From positions 18,833,463-18,897,462 of the forward strand of contig NC_058137.1 in the NCBI RefSeq assembly GCF_011075055.1: 64,000 nucleotides of DNA, written 5' to 3'. The number at the start of each line of letters is the position of its first letter. Position 1 is the first letter of the stretch. The stretch comes from Mangifera indica (lineage: Eukaryota > Streptophyta > Magnoliopsida > Sapindales > Anacardiaceae). The translations under genes and the position numbers were made by a program. This document shows positions 12,315 to 23,667 of this stretch, in pieces. The notes below the pieces were generated by a model, which saw nothing but the letters and a program-made list of their open reading frames with translations, ran no database searches and had not been told where the DNA came from.

Positions 12315-13681
12315 TTAGTCTTTATTTTCGTCTTCTCCCAAATATGGAAGAAAACTATATGTTTCTTCATCTTGAACACTCCAATCCCATGAAACATCTT
12401 CCTCAAATTCCATATCTCTACTAATCACAACTTTCTTGGAAACGGGGCTGAAACATTTGTACCCTTTAAAGTTCTCGGCATAACCAATAAACACCATCTT
12501 CTTGCTTCTATCATCAAGTTTTGTCCTTTCTTGTTTGGATACATGAACATAGCCAATAGATCCAAAAACTTTTAATTGTTTCACACTTGGCTTCCATCTA
12601 CTCCATGCTTCTTGAGGGGTTATTTTCTCCAAACTCCTTATAGGTGAACGGTTTGAGAGGTAAATTGCACATGCAACCGTCTCGACCCAAAACTCCTTAG
12701 GCATATTCTTACTTTTTAGCATCGTCCTTGCCATGTTAAGAATTGTCCTATTCTTTCTTTCTGCGACCCTATTTTGTTGTGGTGTTCTTGGGACCGTCAT
12801 AGGACGTCGAATGCCATTTTCCTCGCAAAAGACCTTGAATTCATTAGAAGTGAACTCTTCACCTCTATCAGTTCTTAGAGCTTTAATTTTGTATCCGTTT
12901 ATGTTTTCAATAAGAAGCTTGAATTTTTTAAATGTCTCAAAAACTTCACTCTTGTTCTTCAAAAAATAAACCCACGTCTTCCTTGGATGAAGAGCACAAA
13001 ATATGAGCTCTTACTGAAAGATTGTGGCTTGATAGGACCACATACATCCGCATGCACAAGTTGTAGACGCTCGGTTGCTCGCGAAAGTGACGCCTTTGGA
13101 AAACTCTTTCTTGCATGTTTTCCGAGTAAACACGCCTTACACAATTGATTCGGATGAATGATTTTGGGAACTCCTTTCACCATATTCTTTTCTCCTAGCA
13201 TTTTGAGCCCTTCAAAGTTAAGATGCCCGAATCTCATGTGCCAAATCCATGAAGGATCCTTGACACAAGCTTGTAAACACTTCGTTTCCGCCATTTTCAC
13301 ATTTAACATGAACATTCGGTTCTTTGTCATGGCAACTTTAGGAACAAGTCTATCATCTCGATTTCGAAGCCACAAATAATTATTCTCCATCTTCACTTTG
13401 TGCCCGCTCTCTAAAAGTTGGTCGATGCTCAAAATATTGCTCTTCATTTTTGGGATATAGTAGACATTGTAGAGAATTTTATGGTCTCCATCCTTTGTAG
13501 CCAAAATCTCTACCTTTGTATCATCTCTAAAACGAACATTCCCGATCACTTTTGTATTCAACTCTACAAATTTGCTTTTATCTCTTATCATATGGTTACT
13601 TGCGCCGTTGTCGAGATACCACGTGACATTTTTTTCTATGGACCCATCCTTTTGAGAAAGCAAAAGAGTATCACCTTCCAC
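12315..13681 (-). pseudogene. Inner Copia protease and integrase
   Basis: Frame 12959-13681 has an aspartic protease-like motif WYLDNGASNHM (consensus DSGAS altered to DNGAS), the pre-integrase segment WHMRFGHLNFEGLK with CKACLLGK (zinc HHCC domain), and the start of the integrase core (HADVCGPI). The core continues at 12315-12962 in a second frame (LRTDRGEEFTSNEF, PQQNRVAERKNRT, then the conserved FGSIGYVHV region). There is one frameshift near 12960. Confidence 0.88.
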
Positions 13682-13735
13682 CTCCTTATGCTTGATAAAG
13701 TTCGTCTCCTCATCACAACTCTTAGTTTGACATTC

Positions 13736-14506
13736 CTAAGAATAGTGACCTTTCTTCCCATATACATAGCACTCTACTTGGCTTTTATCTTTTCTCCAAT
13801 TATTATTTCTTCCTCGTCCACGGCCTCTTTGAGAACTTATATTTTCACCTTCTTGAAATGAATTTTGCCCGTCTTTTCTTTGACCACGACCACGACCACG
13901 ACCTCGACCTCGTCCACAACCTCGGCTTCTACCACGACCTCGACCTCTTCCTCCTCTGTCATTTCCCTTAGGATTAAAGGAAAATTTTGCTTGCAAAACT
14001 TGCTTTATTGGTTCTTGTTGGGTCCTCTTCATTCTCTCTTCATGGGCTAACAACAATCCATGTAACTCGTTGATGGTCATGGACTCTATGTCCTTCGATT
14101 CTTTAATTGCCACCACCACATAAATGAATTTTGCGTTAAAAGAGTGCAAAATCTTCTCTACTACTCTTGTATCTTCCATCTTTTCATTGAGCTGCTTCAT
14201 TTGATTCACCACTGCCAATACTCGAGTAAAATAATCTGTTATAGACTCATTCTCCTTTATCAAAATCGACTCAAACTCAGCCCTTAGAGTTTGGAGTCAC
14301 ACCATCTTCACTGTATCAACTCCGACCACAGAATTCTTTAGAATTTCCCATGCATCCTTGGCTCTTGTCGCATTGGTTATCTTCTCGAACATGTCATCAT
14401 CTATCCCTTGATGAATAATTGAGAGTGCACTGTGATTTTTCTTCTTTGTTCGCTGCCACCCTAAACTTTCTTTAGAAAACTTCAATGAACCTGAAACTTG
14501 CACCAT
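13736..14506 (-). pseudogene. Inner Copia gag, N-terminally deleted
   Basis: Frames 14297-14506 and 13736-14263 together give the UBN2-type gag core (ALSIIHQGIDDDMFEKI, AKDAWEILKNS), an Arg-Gly-rich tract at about 13875-13965, and a CCHC knuckle. In the knuckle the second cysteine is Tyr (CYVYGKKGHYS) and the next codon is a stop. The first ~14 residues of the open frame are encoded by LTR sequence, which marks the deletion junction at about 14463. Confidence 0.85.
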
Positions 14507-14661
14507 TTAAAACTAGACTTAATTAGCTTTAAATCCATGTTTGATTCACCCAAAACGGCATCCGTTTGCCTTCCCAAAACGTCCCTTACATTCACCGTAC
14601 ATTTCTGCCCACTGCTGAAGATGAGAAGTCAAGTTTAATTTTTTCTGAAAAATTCTCAACA
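14464..14661 (-). repeat. Truncated 5' LTR of the inner Copia
   Basis: 198 bp, equal in length to 10422-10619 with about six substitutions. Followed by target-site duplication ATGAG (14662-14666). Confidence 0.88.
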
Positions 14662-14666
14662 ATGAG

Positions 14667-15880
14667 ATGTTAACATAAAGAATAAAGGAGTATAACTAGA
14701 TGTTATTGATGCTTTACACTGACCATTAGATATATTGGGATTTGACATTGTGGGCAATAATAATGGATATTTAGTATTCAAGCTAGTAGAACTCAATACT
14801 AGTTTAAGTGAAACTAGTTGAATAGAGGACAAAGGAAGTTGCCAGCTTCTGGTATTAATAGAAACAAAATTTTTAGAAGTAGATGAATTGGTGGCACTAG
14901 GAGAGAATGAAGATTTGGACTGAGGATTATGAAAAAAAGGGAACTTTATCTCGTTAAATTTGAGACTTATAACTATATACAACCTACCAGTGGAATCTAT
15001 ACTCTTATAGCCTTTATGACACAAATTATAACCAACAAAAACACACTTGGTTATGTAATGAGAGAATTTGTGTTTATGATATAGTCAAAGGTAAGGGATA
15101 TGACCCAAAGACTTTTAGCTTGAAATAATTTGGATTTTTAAGAAACAATTTATGAAGAGAAGAAACAAACTCAAGAACAGAGGATAACAACCTATTGATA
15201 AGATACACAATAGTTAGAAAAACATGTCACAAGAATTTAAGAGGAAGACTAGCCTATGTAATTAGAGTAAACCCTATCTTTACAATATGTCTATGTTCTT
15301 TTTTTGACTTCCTATTTTTCTCATGAGTGTGGGGACATGGATGCCTAAAAACAATGCATAAATTGTTTAATAAGGGAGCTAAACACCTATACTCTCCTCC
15401 CCAATTTGACTCAAAACACTTGATTTTAGTTTCAAATTGCATTTCAGTTAAATGACAAAATGACTCAAAGATTGACTTTATTTTATATTTGTTTTTAAGA
15501 GGAAATATCTAAGTAAATCAAGTATAATCATCTATAAAGTGGACATCATACCCATAACCCTCTAGTGAATTATGGAAGAAGGTCCCCACAAATTTGAGTG
15601 TACTAATTCTAAGGGCTTAAAGGTTTGAGAGTTAGATTGAGAAAAAGAAGTTTATCTTAATTTGCCAAGTTGATGAACATTATAAAAAGAAACATCAAGG
15701 TTAGGATCAAACCAAACATTTATTGACTTAAACACTTGTATAAGGATTTTGTTATGCAAATGTCCCAGTTTAGTATACCACAAATCAATAGTAGTTTTAG
15801 AAGCCGTAAAGGATATAAATGAACTAGTTTTATTATCACAAGTCAAAGATTCATAAATAGACACATTGCACATCATTGTT
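14667..15880 (-). pseudogene. Outer Copia integrase remnant
   Basis: Minus-strand fragments: pre-integrase LWYTKLGHLHNKIL at 15652-15876, integrase core KCFESNWGGEYRCL at 15254-15442 and a post-core segment HKGYKSIDSTGRLYI at 14656-15024. Frames are broken between them. This is the half of the outer pol gene upstream of the inner insertion. Confidence 0.78.
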
Positions 15881-16184
15881 GACTCAGGCTTACTCTTGGC
15901 ACTACTATTAATAATAGAATTTTTATTTTTACACTGTTGTCAAACTAATTTATTGACAAGACAAAAAAAAAAATTTGGTCGAAAATTTTCTTGAAATAAA
16001 GTAGAAGAACTGAGAGTGAATTTGGAACTTAGTGATAATTTTAAGGAATGAAAAATGTTGAGTTAATATAAGTCATCCTTAAGTTGCCCTTTAAGCAAAA
16101 TTGCTTGAGTGTATTTGTTCTTAATAACACATGTATCAATATCAAATTCAACCAAAACATGATTATCTTTTGTAATTTTTGAAA

Positions 16185-16898
16185 GGCCAAAAGACTATTT
16201 CCCACCCAAAGTATGCTGATTTATCAAGTTTCCCTCTATTAACTTTGAAAATCTCATTTATCTACCTCCAGACCATTAAAATTAACGGTTTTAAGGGTAA
16301 AATCGTTATTTTATTTGTAATATTAAAAAAAAACTTAAATTTGATTTTATTATTTCCCCCTAAACCATAAAAACTAACAATTTTTTTTAACTCAAGTTTT
16401 CAAAAACAATTATTCCTCTCTAAAGTTTCCAAACTTTCAGATTGAATTTTTTTGTGACTACTGATGATCTCTAGGTAGCGTCTCTTCCTCTCTAATGTCT
16501 CTTTCTTTTGGCCATACTTCTTCCCATCCTCTTCGGTGTCATCGTTGACGAAGACGACTCGTCTTCATTGATGACACATCAAAGAGAATGGGAAGGAACA
16601 CGGTTGGAAGGAAGAGACGTTGGAGAGGAAGAGATGTCATCTAGAGATCGTCGGTCGTCGTTGAAAAATTTAATCTAGAAGTTTAGAAACTTTGGGGGGA
16701 AATAATATTTTTGAAAACTTAGGTTGGAAGAAATTGTTAGTTTTTAGGGTTTAAGAGACGAAAATGATATAACTAATTGACTCAGTTAATTTTAACTGCC
16801 TATGAGTGGGTAAATGAGATTTTCAAAGTTAAAAAGAAAAAACTTATGAAATCAACATACTTTGAAGGGGGGGGGGGGGGGAATAAGTCCTTTGGCCG
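16185..16898. mobile_element. Mutator-type MITE, copy B, with 9-bp target-site duplication
   Basis: Terminal inverted repeats start GGCCAAAAGACTATTTCCC on the left; the complementary right end finishes GGACTTATTCC... and GGCC. The flanks carry a perfect 9-bp direct repeat TTTTTGAAA (16176-16184 and 16899-16907), the size expected for Mutator-like transposition. It sits within the outer Copia element. The right TIR includes a run of 14 G. The interior is non-coding and fold-back rich. Confidence 0.9.
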
Positions 16899-17039
16899 TT
16901 TTTGAAACACTAAGCATATTTTTAGTAATGTAAGACACAAAGAGAACATTTTTAAGATGAAGAGCTTTAGAATGAAAATGGTTAGATGATAAAATATAAT
17001 TAATATGAATGAAGTTTTGAGACTCACCATTACCTACTT

Positions 17040-18650
17040 AAAATTGGTCATTACCTTTGTAGTTGGCTACAGTTTCCAACTAAGAGACATCAAGGGTAAT
17101 ATGGTCAGTGGCACCTAAATCCATCTTAAATTGAAGCAAAGGTGGTTATTGGAATTTACTGATGCTACTTTGCAAAATGCTGAGTAAAATAGGTTTGAGG
17201 AGTAATTACAAGAGGATATGTATAAGGTTGAGTGGATTCATATATATATATTGATGATGGAGATAAGCTGAATTAGATGGTAAGGGAAATGTGTTTAAGC
17301 GTCTGTTTGGATGTGATAAGGAAGAAGATACAAGTGGAGTGGAATATTCAACCCTAGGATGGTATATTAGTGTTATATTGGATTGAGAAAGAGGCAAAGG
17401 TTAAGACAACTCCATATCAGAGGAAGCAGATTGATAAGGTGTATTATGAGGTGAACTAGTGTAAAAGTGAGGTACAATGGAAGGGTTATTGTAATTGGTG
17501 TTACACTTGTAATAGTATTGCACAACTATGTGACCAATTTTACTACACAATTGATAGACCACTTTTCCCTTGTTGGAAAATCTCCCTTCCTCTTTTCCTG
17601 AACTAGCTAGAGAGGAATAACCAAACTGGTGAATAAGTTGATAAGATGGATAGTTCAGAAAGGATTGAGACTTATGTTGAAAGTTAGGTCCATGAGGCCT
17701 AAAAATTCCTTGCATAAAGGTTGATGGCTTTTGAATTGAAGATACTAGTGGTAGAACCAAGGAATAACTCTTTCCATAGGTTGGTTCAATTATATGAGTA
17801 TTCAGATATCACTGGAATTAACACCAAGACTTTGCGACTTAACTAAGTTGGTTGTATTAGCTGAGCTACAATGAAATTCCATTGATATAATATAACTCAA
17901 GGTGGCATTGGCCTTTTTCTAACCTCATCTCATGTTTTTGAAGCAAATGCAAAACATCTTACAAATTAAGAGTTTCAATTCTCGATTCTAATCTAGTAGT
18001 TAGACTAGCTATTATTGTCTCATACTTTGGACTAAACCATTCAACATACATTTTATAAGGTTCTCATAATTAACAAACTGACCTCTAGAACCCAAAGTTT
18101 TAGCATAACTCTTCATCTTGAGAACATAGCTACTTATACTAAGATTATCTTTCTTAGTGGTCTGTAACAAATTTCTAATAAACAATATTTTTTTTTTGAT
18201 TCACTAACAAATTCATTTTCTAACAAAGTCTAGATTTATATGGAAAACTAACATTTAGAAATTACAAGAAACATTTCTTTTGAAATTGATGCAAGAAACC
18301 AACTTACTAACATTTTATTGATCTTTTTCCATGAAATTTAATCATGAGTTACCATTTTCATCATCACAGGTTTGAGTTAGGGGGTCAACTGACTTTACAT
18401 GAACAAATGGAGATAATTGAGATACCAAACCGACAAGATGCTCCTCCAAGTCATGAGTTTTGATGGCAAAAAGAACTTCTGACTTCCAAAATTGGTAATT
18501 GGATATTGTTAGTTTCAATGAGATAACTTGTAAACTAAAGATAAGAATGTAGAGGTAACGATGGTGTTTTGAGAACTAGGGTTTTTTTGGATTGGAGGAA
18601 AGGTCGAAAACTGTGTTTGGAGATTTGCCATCATTGACATTTGTCTAATA
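17040..18650 (-). pseudogene. Outer Copia gag and protease remnants
   Basis: Minus-strand protease motif DLGATDHITLDVS near 17070-17130 (the catalytic DSG is DLG). A zinc knuckle resembling CQLCxKxGHxxxxC, with its first Cys changed to Tyr, lies at about 17520-17560 (VYQLCSKIGHIVVQ). Diffuse gag homology runs up to the primer-binding site. Many stops. Confidence 0.65.
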
Positions 18651-18662
18651 GCTCTAATACCA
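18651..18662 (-). other. Primer-binding site of the outer Copia
   Basis: Reads TGGTATTAGAGC on the minus strand, one mismatch from the initiator-tRNA-Met complement TGGTATCAGAGC. It directly follows the 5' LTR end. Confidence 0.85.
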
Positions 18663-18891
18663 TGAACAGAAAAACCTTAGCTAGAGATAAAGTCTTTATA
18701 TAAAAAAATCATAAACATAGAAGTAAGAAAGAAAGAAAAGAGAAATGTTTATTGTGAAATATATTTTTGCATTGCAATTGACTAATTGAAATACACATGT
18801 GTTGTCACTTCCTTTTTATACAAGACGAAAGCTGTCACAATTGATGGAAAAACTTCATCTTCTATTACATTTAACTAAAGTCATCCTAACA
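18663..18891 (-). repeat. 5' LTR of the outer Copia (229 bp)
   Basis: Bounded by TG...CA on both strands (plus strand TGAACAG... to ...CCTAACA) and adjoining the primer-binding site. Confidence 0.8.
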
Positions 18892-18912
18892 GTGGCCTAT
18901 TGTGCCCATTAC

Positions 18913-20212
18913 TAAGGATGGCAATGGGACAGGATGGGGCCAAATATCCTATTCCTTGTCTTCGTTCCCGTTCTTGTAGAGGATAACAATCTTTGTTCCC
19001 GTTCGGAGAAAACACCCATTCCCCGTCCCTTCACCAAAGAGAAAAAATCCCCTTCCTACCCCTTTCTTATGGGAAAAAATCTCCCTCTTATATTCGTACC
19101 TATAGGAAAAATTTCTTCCTCATACCTGTACTTACAAGAAAAATCCTCTCTCTATACTCACGGACATAAATTACCTTTCTTTCCTATTTTTCAGTATTTA
19201 TAAGAGATAAAATAAACTATCCCATTTATTAAATGTTTCATGATAACACTTATATAATATTATTTGTTACTTTTCCACAAAATATTCACTTGTTACTTTA
19301 GTTCAAATACAAAGTTAAAATTTTTTTAATCAGTTTCATTTACAAAATCAAACCATATACAATAATCAATTTCCTTATTAGTAACTCTTCATGTTGACAT
19401 CTTCATTAATTTTTCGTATTGATACAAAATAACATGTTAAAATCAAAACTACCGCAAGACACTAGATAAAAAAGAAATTTTTGGAGACTTACATCAGCCA
19501 TCCAAGCCTCCACAACAGGGTCTTCACCAGTTCTCATGAGTTTCCACTCACCTTTAAGTTGTAATAATGCTTGCAGAAAATACTGTCCATCTATCCACAA
19601 ACGCGCATCATTCATAATAATAACAACCAAACCTGAAATCTCAATAGTCAAAGCAAAGAAGTATTACCTTAAATCTATAAAACACAAGAATATCATAGTT
19701 AAGAATTCAAATAAACCTGCACTTCTGGTGAAGCCAGAAACGAATTCACGGCGTTTATCACGTGAAAAAGCATATTCACTCTACAAAAATGCAATAAAAG
19801 CATTTGATTAAAACAATAGCTAAACTAATTATTTAAACTATCTCAATCAAAGGAATTATTATTAAAATATATTTGGTGATGAAAAGTTGAAAACAAACAA
19901 ATAAAATTAAGAGAAAGTTACCTTCAATTATTTAAAAAGAGAGTTGAAGCCTGGAGAATTAAAGAGTTTTTGTGCTTGTAGTGAAAAGAATAAGACGAAG
20001 AGATGGTGTGTCAGCAGTGGAAATTGAAAAGAAAAAGATGTGATTGGATTTAGGGTTAAAATTTTGCCTTTATATAATGGTGGCAATTTTCTAATAAATT
20101 AAAACTGTTAAAGATATATTTTCTGGTAAAGATACTAATATAAAAGGGTAGGAAATGGGCGGGGTCGGGTGAGTTAGGGATATACATAACCCTATCTTTG
20201 ATTGCATGAATT
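18913..20212. mobile_element. hAT-like element carrying captured aminopeptidase P exons
   Basis: The left end TAAGGATGGCAATGGGAC matches the ends of the Ac-like hAT at 35608-42170 (TAGGGATGRCAA) and is followed by the same GC-rich subterminal motifs. Near 20150-20212, GGGCGGGGTCGGG and ATAACCCTATC resemble the matching right subterminal region. The right end is uncertain: a second candidate end lies near 20343, and no 8-bp duplication is convincing for either. Inside are two exons of a host gene on the minus strand, separated by their intron. Confidence 0.6.
19493..19780 (-). pseudogene. APP1: Xaa-Pro aminopeptidase P fragment, two exons (transduplicated)
   Basis: Exon 19717-19780 encodes SEYAFSRDKRREFVSGFT and continues in phase across an 84-bp GT-AG intron into exon 19493-19632 (NDARLWIDGQYFLQALLQ, GEWKLMRTGEDPVVEAWMAD), which ends at a proper GT donor. 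This is the N-terminal creatinase-like region of plant cytosolic aminopeptidase P1 (M24B family, removal of an N-terminal residue before proline). The metal-binding catalytic domain is absent. The frame is open and the splice sites intact, but only about 68 codons are present, so it cannot make an active enzyme. It lies inside hAT-like ends, which suggests capture from a parental gene elsewhere. Confidence 0.8.
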
Positions 20213-22346
20213 TTTTTGTTTTTATTTTTATCTTCGTTTCATTTCTATCAAAAAATTTTTACTATATTAAAGTTGAAGGGAGACGAAAAACTTAAATTTA
20301 AGTTGAAATTACTATCTTTACCTATTACACATTGACAACTTTAAGTTAACTCATTAAACTAATCCTCTGCACAAGTAAAAAAAGAGAACAAGAAATGAAG
20401 CGGATGGGTTGTGGAAGGGAAATGTTAAATATAAGAAGAGAAAATGCCAAAAAGTGTGATGAAATGAAAACATTTTTCCTGTTTTCGCTTCTAATTTTCT
20501 TTCTATCCCACGTAATCACTCTCACTACATTACAAACAACTCTTCTTCCCGTTTATCATTTCTCAAATCCAACACTACATATACGTTATATCATCACCAC
20601 AAGTTCCTCCAAAAATTGTGTGTATGTATGTATATATATATATATCAAAGCGGTGTTTTAGAGTAAACCTGGCATATTTGGCTCTTTTAGTAATTATCCG
20701 CTAATGTTGTTTATATTTAATTTAAAAGAAATGATATTAATTTTTTCCTATTAAAAAAAAAAAAAAGAACCGTATAAAAATTGTATGGATTAGCTGTAGA
20801 ATTCATAGTAGATACAAAAAGGATGAGGTGGAGAATAACACATCCATTAATGTCATGAGGTTCTCGCAAGACAGTTGACACAAAACTCAAACAAAAGTTT
20901 CTTTCTTTCACGTTAATCATGTTCACCAGCTTCTCTTCTTCACGCTTCCTCTCCCCTTCAGCCAACCAATTTTTCTCCCCATATTTTTCATTTTAATTAT
21001 TTATTCATTTCATGTATGTAATGGTAAAATCAAAATGATTGTAAAGTAATAAATATACAAATATATCTGGAGAGACAAAAAAGTATGGAACACAAATATT
21101 ATATAGGCTGGCAATGGCATTGTTTACAGCCTGTAACCAACACTAGTATTGAAGATGGAGACAGAGAGTGATCTTCAGATAAAAAAGCTTGTGGGGTTAA
21201 GTTTCTATTATTAATGTTCTTGATCCCAAATCCCCATATAGTTAAGCATTTGGCGTGGACAAAAACTTACCCTCTTTTAAGCTAAACTTTTGATGTACCA
21301 ATCCCTAAAGGAAATGGGATTAAGATTAACGCAACACATGGTGAAATCATTTTGAAAGATTGGGGGACCCTTATGTTCACAAAGCAATGAGTAAAGATAA
21401 GCAAAATAAACTTTTCTTTGTTTCTCCCTGGTAAAGAAAGGAAGAAAGAGAGACGATATATATATATATATGATATACTTAGTTGCAATTAGCAGGGAGA
21501 GGCTCACTCCTCGAGACTGTCAAACAAAAGAACCCTAAACCCTCTCAGATGCCAAAGCCATCCCCCGGCCCTCTTTTCTCCCCCATAAATTCACTCAAAT
21601 GGTTGACAGTCTTTTATTCAATACACTTTCAAACCACCACTTTTTCAGACACTCCAAATGAAACCACGCTGCAACTAATTATTAAAGAGCCCTAGGTACA
21701 GACAGAAAATATAAAATAGTAAGGTCGATAGAAAATTTAGAGGAAGCTAGCAGCTGGCTATATGCTAAACACTGGAGGGCTAAGCAGCTACGAACTGGGT
21801 ACTCTGAAAACTTTCATATATATATATGTCGACATTGTGCAGTAGCTGAGATGCCTGAGTCTCAGTTTCTGGCTATATGTTTATAAAGAGAGAATCACAC
21901 AAAGACTGAAAGTTTTTGATGCTGACCCAACATCAAACAAATCAAAGATAGATTATTAAGTCCATTAATAATAATTTAAAATCCATCACTGATCCCAAAG
22001 AGATTAATGAGAGAAGATTTGATTAATGTTTAAACATGATCAAACTGTAGCTTTCTTGAGATTATGTGTTAGTGTCACTCAAGCTAATTTATCATGTTTG
22101 AGGTTACTTGAAAAAGATTAAATATAACAGGCATCAGCTGCAGCATAAACATAAACAATAGATTGACATCAACATTTAAGAGTACTATTGTACAAAATAT
22201 AAAAACACTATCTCATCTTCCTTTGCACCTAATATAATAGGAACAATCAAATATATACCTAAATGAGTTTCGTAATATTATGTGATCAGATATTACTCAT
22301 TGGTTAAATCCTGTTCTAATTGTTCATCATCCTTTTAGGTCTACCT
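20213..22346. other. Spacer downstream of the Dof gene
   Basis: AT-rich, with short (TA)n runs near 20625 and 21455. The part next to 22346 will include the Dof 3' UTR. Short open frames here show no recognisable domain. Confidence 0.4.
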
Positions 22347-23369
22347 CTAGGGTAAAGCACTGTAATGCTGAAAATCACTCCACGCTTGAAAGCCATTCCA
22401 GTTGCTTCCGTTATCGTTGCCGTTACCGCTACTGGTTGTTGTTGGAGTGGAAGAAGCACCCAGTGGTTCATAATTACCAAAGAACCACTCAGTCGTAGCC
22501 GAACTACTGGCACCTTCTTTTCTTGAATTATCCCCAACACCACCACCGGTAACCTGAGGTTTCGCAATCTCCAGGTTCTGAAACAAAATGGGTTGTGGTT
22601 TCTGCGGCTGGTTCTCGAGAGCAATTGAAGAAGAGAGAGTGTTTTCTTTTTGAGTGTGATCTCCACTAAAAAGCATAGCCAATCTTTGCTGCTGCAACCT
22701 CCAGTGCAAATCTTGATTTATAGAACTCAAAGACTCAATTGAAGAAGCTAGACTACTGTTAACATTTAGCGAACCACCCATTTCTTGAATTGCACCACTG
22801 AAGCTATTATTAACAGAAGGAAGTGGATTCAAGTTAAACCCCATCAAATTATTACCGGCGCCGCCAGTAGAATCAAGACTGAAACAAGGGTTACTATGAT
22901 CTCCAACAGAAGAAAACCGGGTACAAATACCCGGTCCAGAAGGGTTAACGACGTTCATCCTTGGAAATGATAACCCACCGAGCTGAAAGTCCATGGCTGG
23001 GGAGAGACCATGGAAGAACTTCAAGCCACCCATCTCTGAAGTTGAACCGGAGTCTTTAGAGTCACCGGAGAGCCTTGAAGAAGACTTAATTTTCTTGTTC
23101 TTGCGACAACCGCCGCCAATGGGAACGTTGCGCAAGGCTCCGCCTTTGGTCCAGTACCTTCTACAAGTTTTGCAGAAATGCCTGGGTTGAGTGAGACTGT
23201 AGTTGTTGTAGTAGCAAAATTTAGTGTTGGGGGAGTCACACCTGGGACACTTGAGAGCTTGCTCTTGAGGCCTTGTTGAGGATGGCTTTCGGTTGTTCTG
23301 AGGATTTTGGCTATCTTCTTTGTTGTAAAGTGATGATGATTTCGCCAGAACATGATCAGGTGACATCAT
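22347..23369 (-). CDS. DOF5.7: Dof zinc-finger transcription factor, DOF5.7/SCAP1 type
   Basis: A single open frame of 340 residues, starting MMSP at 23369 (the second Met is an equally possible start). The Dof domain spans about residues 39-92 with cysteines 41, 44, 66 and 69 in the CX2CX21CX2C spacing, plus [20 protein letters not shown]. Dof proteins bind AAAG core DNA in the nucleus. Beyond the finger, [39 protein letters not shown] and the C-terminal [10 protein letters not shown]...YSALP blocks match what I recall of Arabidopsis DOF5.7 (SCAP1, guard-cell maturation). Orthology is inferred from these blocks. No frame breaks. Length is within the usual family range. Confidence 0.93.
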   Translation of the reverse strand: MMSPDHVLAKSSSLYNKEDSQNPQNNRKPSSTRPQEQALKCPRCDSPNTKFCYYNNYSLTQPRHFCKTCRRYWTKGGALRNVPIGGGCRKNKKIKSSSRLSGDSKDSGSTSEMGGLKFFHGLSPAMDFQLGGLSFPRMNVVNPSGPGICTRFSSVGDHSNPCFSLDSTGGAGNNLMGFNLNPLPSVNNSFSGAIQEMGGSLNVNSSLASSIESLSSINQDLHWRLQQQRLAMLFSGDHTQKENTLSSSIALENQPQKPQPILFQNLEIAKPQVTGGGVGDNSRKEGASSSATTEWFFGNYEPLGASSTPTTTSSGNGNDNGSNWNGFQAWSDFQHYSALP

Positions 23370-23656
23370 GGGTGGTGGTTGTTTTGGAAAGAATGAAGTG
23401 GGGGAAAGTAGGAAAACGGAAACTAATAGCAGAGTTGGGTTGGGTGAGTTGTTATTGTTGTTGAAGTTCCGTTTCCTTTTGCAGAGGCAAAGATACTCAA
23501 TTGAATAGTTTCATGCATGAGTGTGGAGAAGTAGAGGATGTTGATGGGGTCTTGTGATATTCATCACAGAGAGATCTAATGGGAATAAATAAAGCTGATG
23601 GAAGAAACAAAGAGGAGATCTCACTTGAATTTAAAAAAGGAGTCGGTCTGTCTCTC

Positions 23657-23667
23657 TCTATATAAAG
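23657..23667 (-). promoter_or_regulatory. Putative TATA box of the Dof gene
   Basis: Minus strand reads TTTATATAGAG about 290 bp upstream of the ATG, followed by a CT-rich leader, implying a ~250-nt 5' UTR. Prediction only. Confidence 0.45.

Larger units (their letters stand above)
10184..14661 (-). mobile_element. Inner Copia LTR retrotransposon with truncated 5' LTR
   Basis: Inserted in the outer Copia with a perfect 5-bp duplication ATGAG on both sides. On the minus strand the order is a 198-bp stub of the 5' LTR (14464-14661), gag (13736-14506), protease/integrase (12315-13681), RT (11003-11933, extending toward 12310), RNase H (10670-10906), polypurine tract ACAGAGGGG and a full 436-bp 3' LTR (10184-10619). 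The 5' LTR stub joins gag directly, so the rest of the LTR, the primer-binding site and the gag N-terminus are missing. The shared 198 bp differ at about six positions by eye, so this insertion is younger than its host. Confidence 0.9.
7855..18891 (-). mobile_element. Outer Copia LTR retrotransposon, decayed, with two nested insertions
   Basis: Read on the minus strand: 5' LTR 18663-18891, primer-binding site 18651-18662, gag remnant (about 17400-18650), protease near 17040-17150, integrase 15250-15880, reverse transcriptase about 9246-9990, RNase H 8580-9000, purine tract (ATGGGGGA) and 3' LTR 7855-8054. The order protease-integrase-RT-RNase H is Copia. Every domain has stops or frameshifts. 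A second Copia (10184-14661) and a Mutator-type MITE (16185-16898) interrupt it. No matching 5-bp target-site duplication is left at its outer ends (TTCCA versus GTGGC), and the left LTR start is approximate. Confidence 0.85.

Noticed and set aside
13418..13861. Plus-strand open frame of 147 codons
   Set aside because: It lies antisense to the inner Copia gag/protease region, which has clear domain motifs on the minus strand; composition is that of a reverse-complement shadow.
19536..19811. Plus-strand 91-codon frame
   Set aside because: Antisense to the captured aminopeptidase P exons, whose minus-strand reading has family motifs and splice sites.
21277..21695. Several short overlapping frames downstream of the Dof gene
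   Set aside because: Low-complexity, contain (TA)n translations, and none shows domain motifs.
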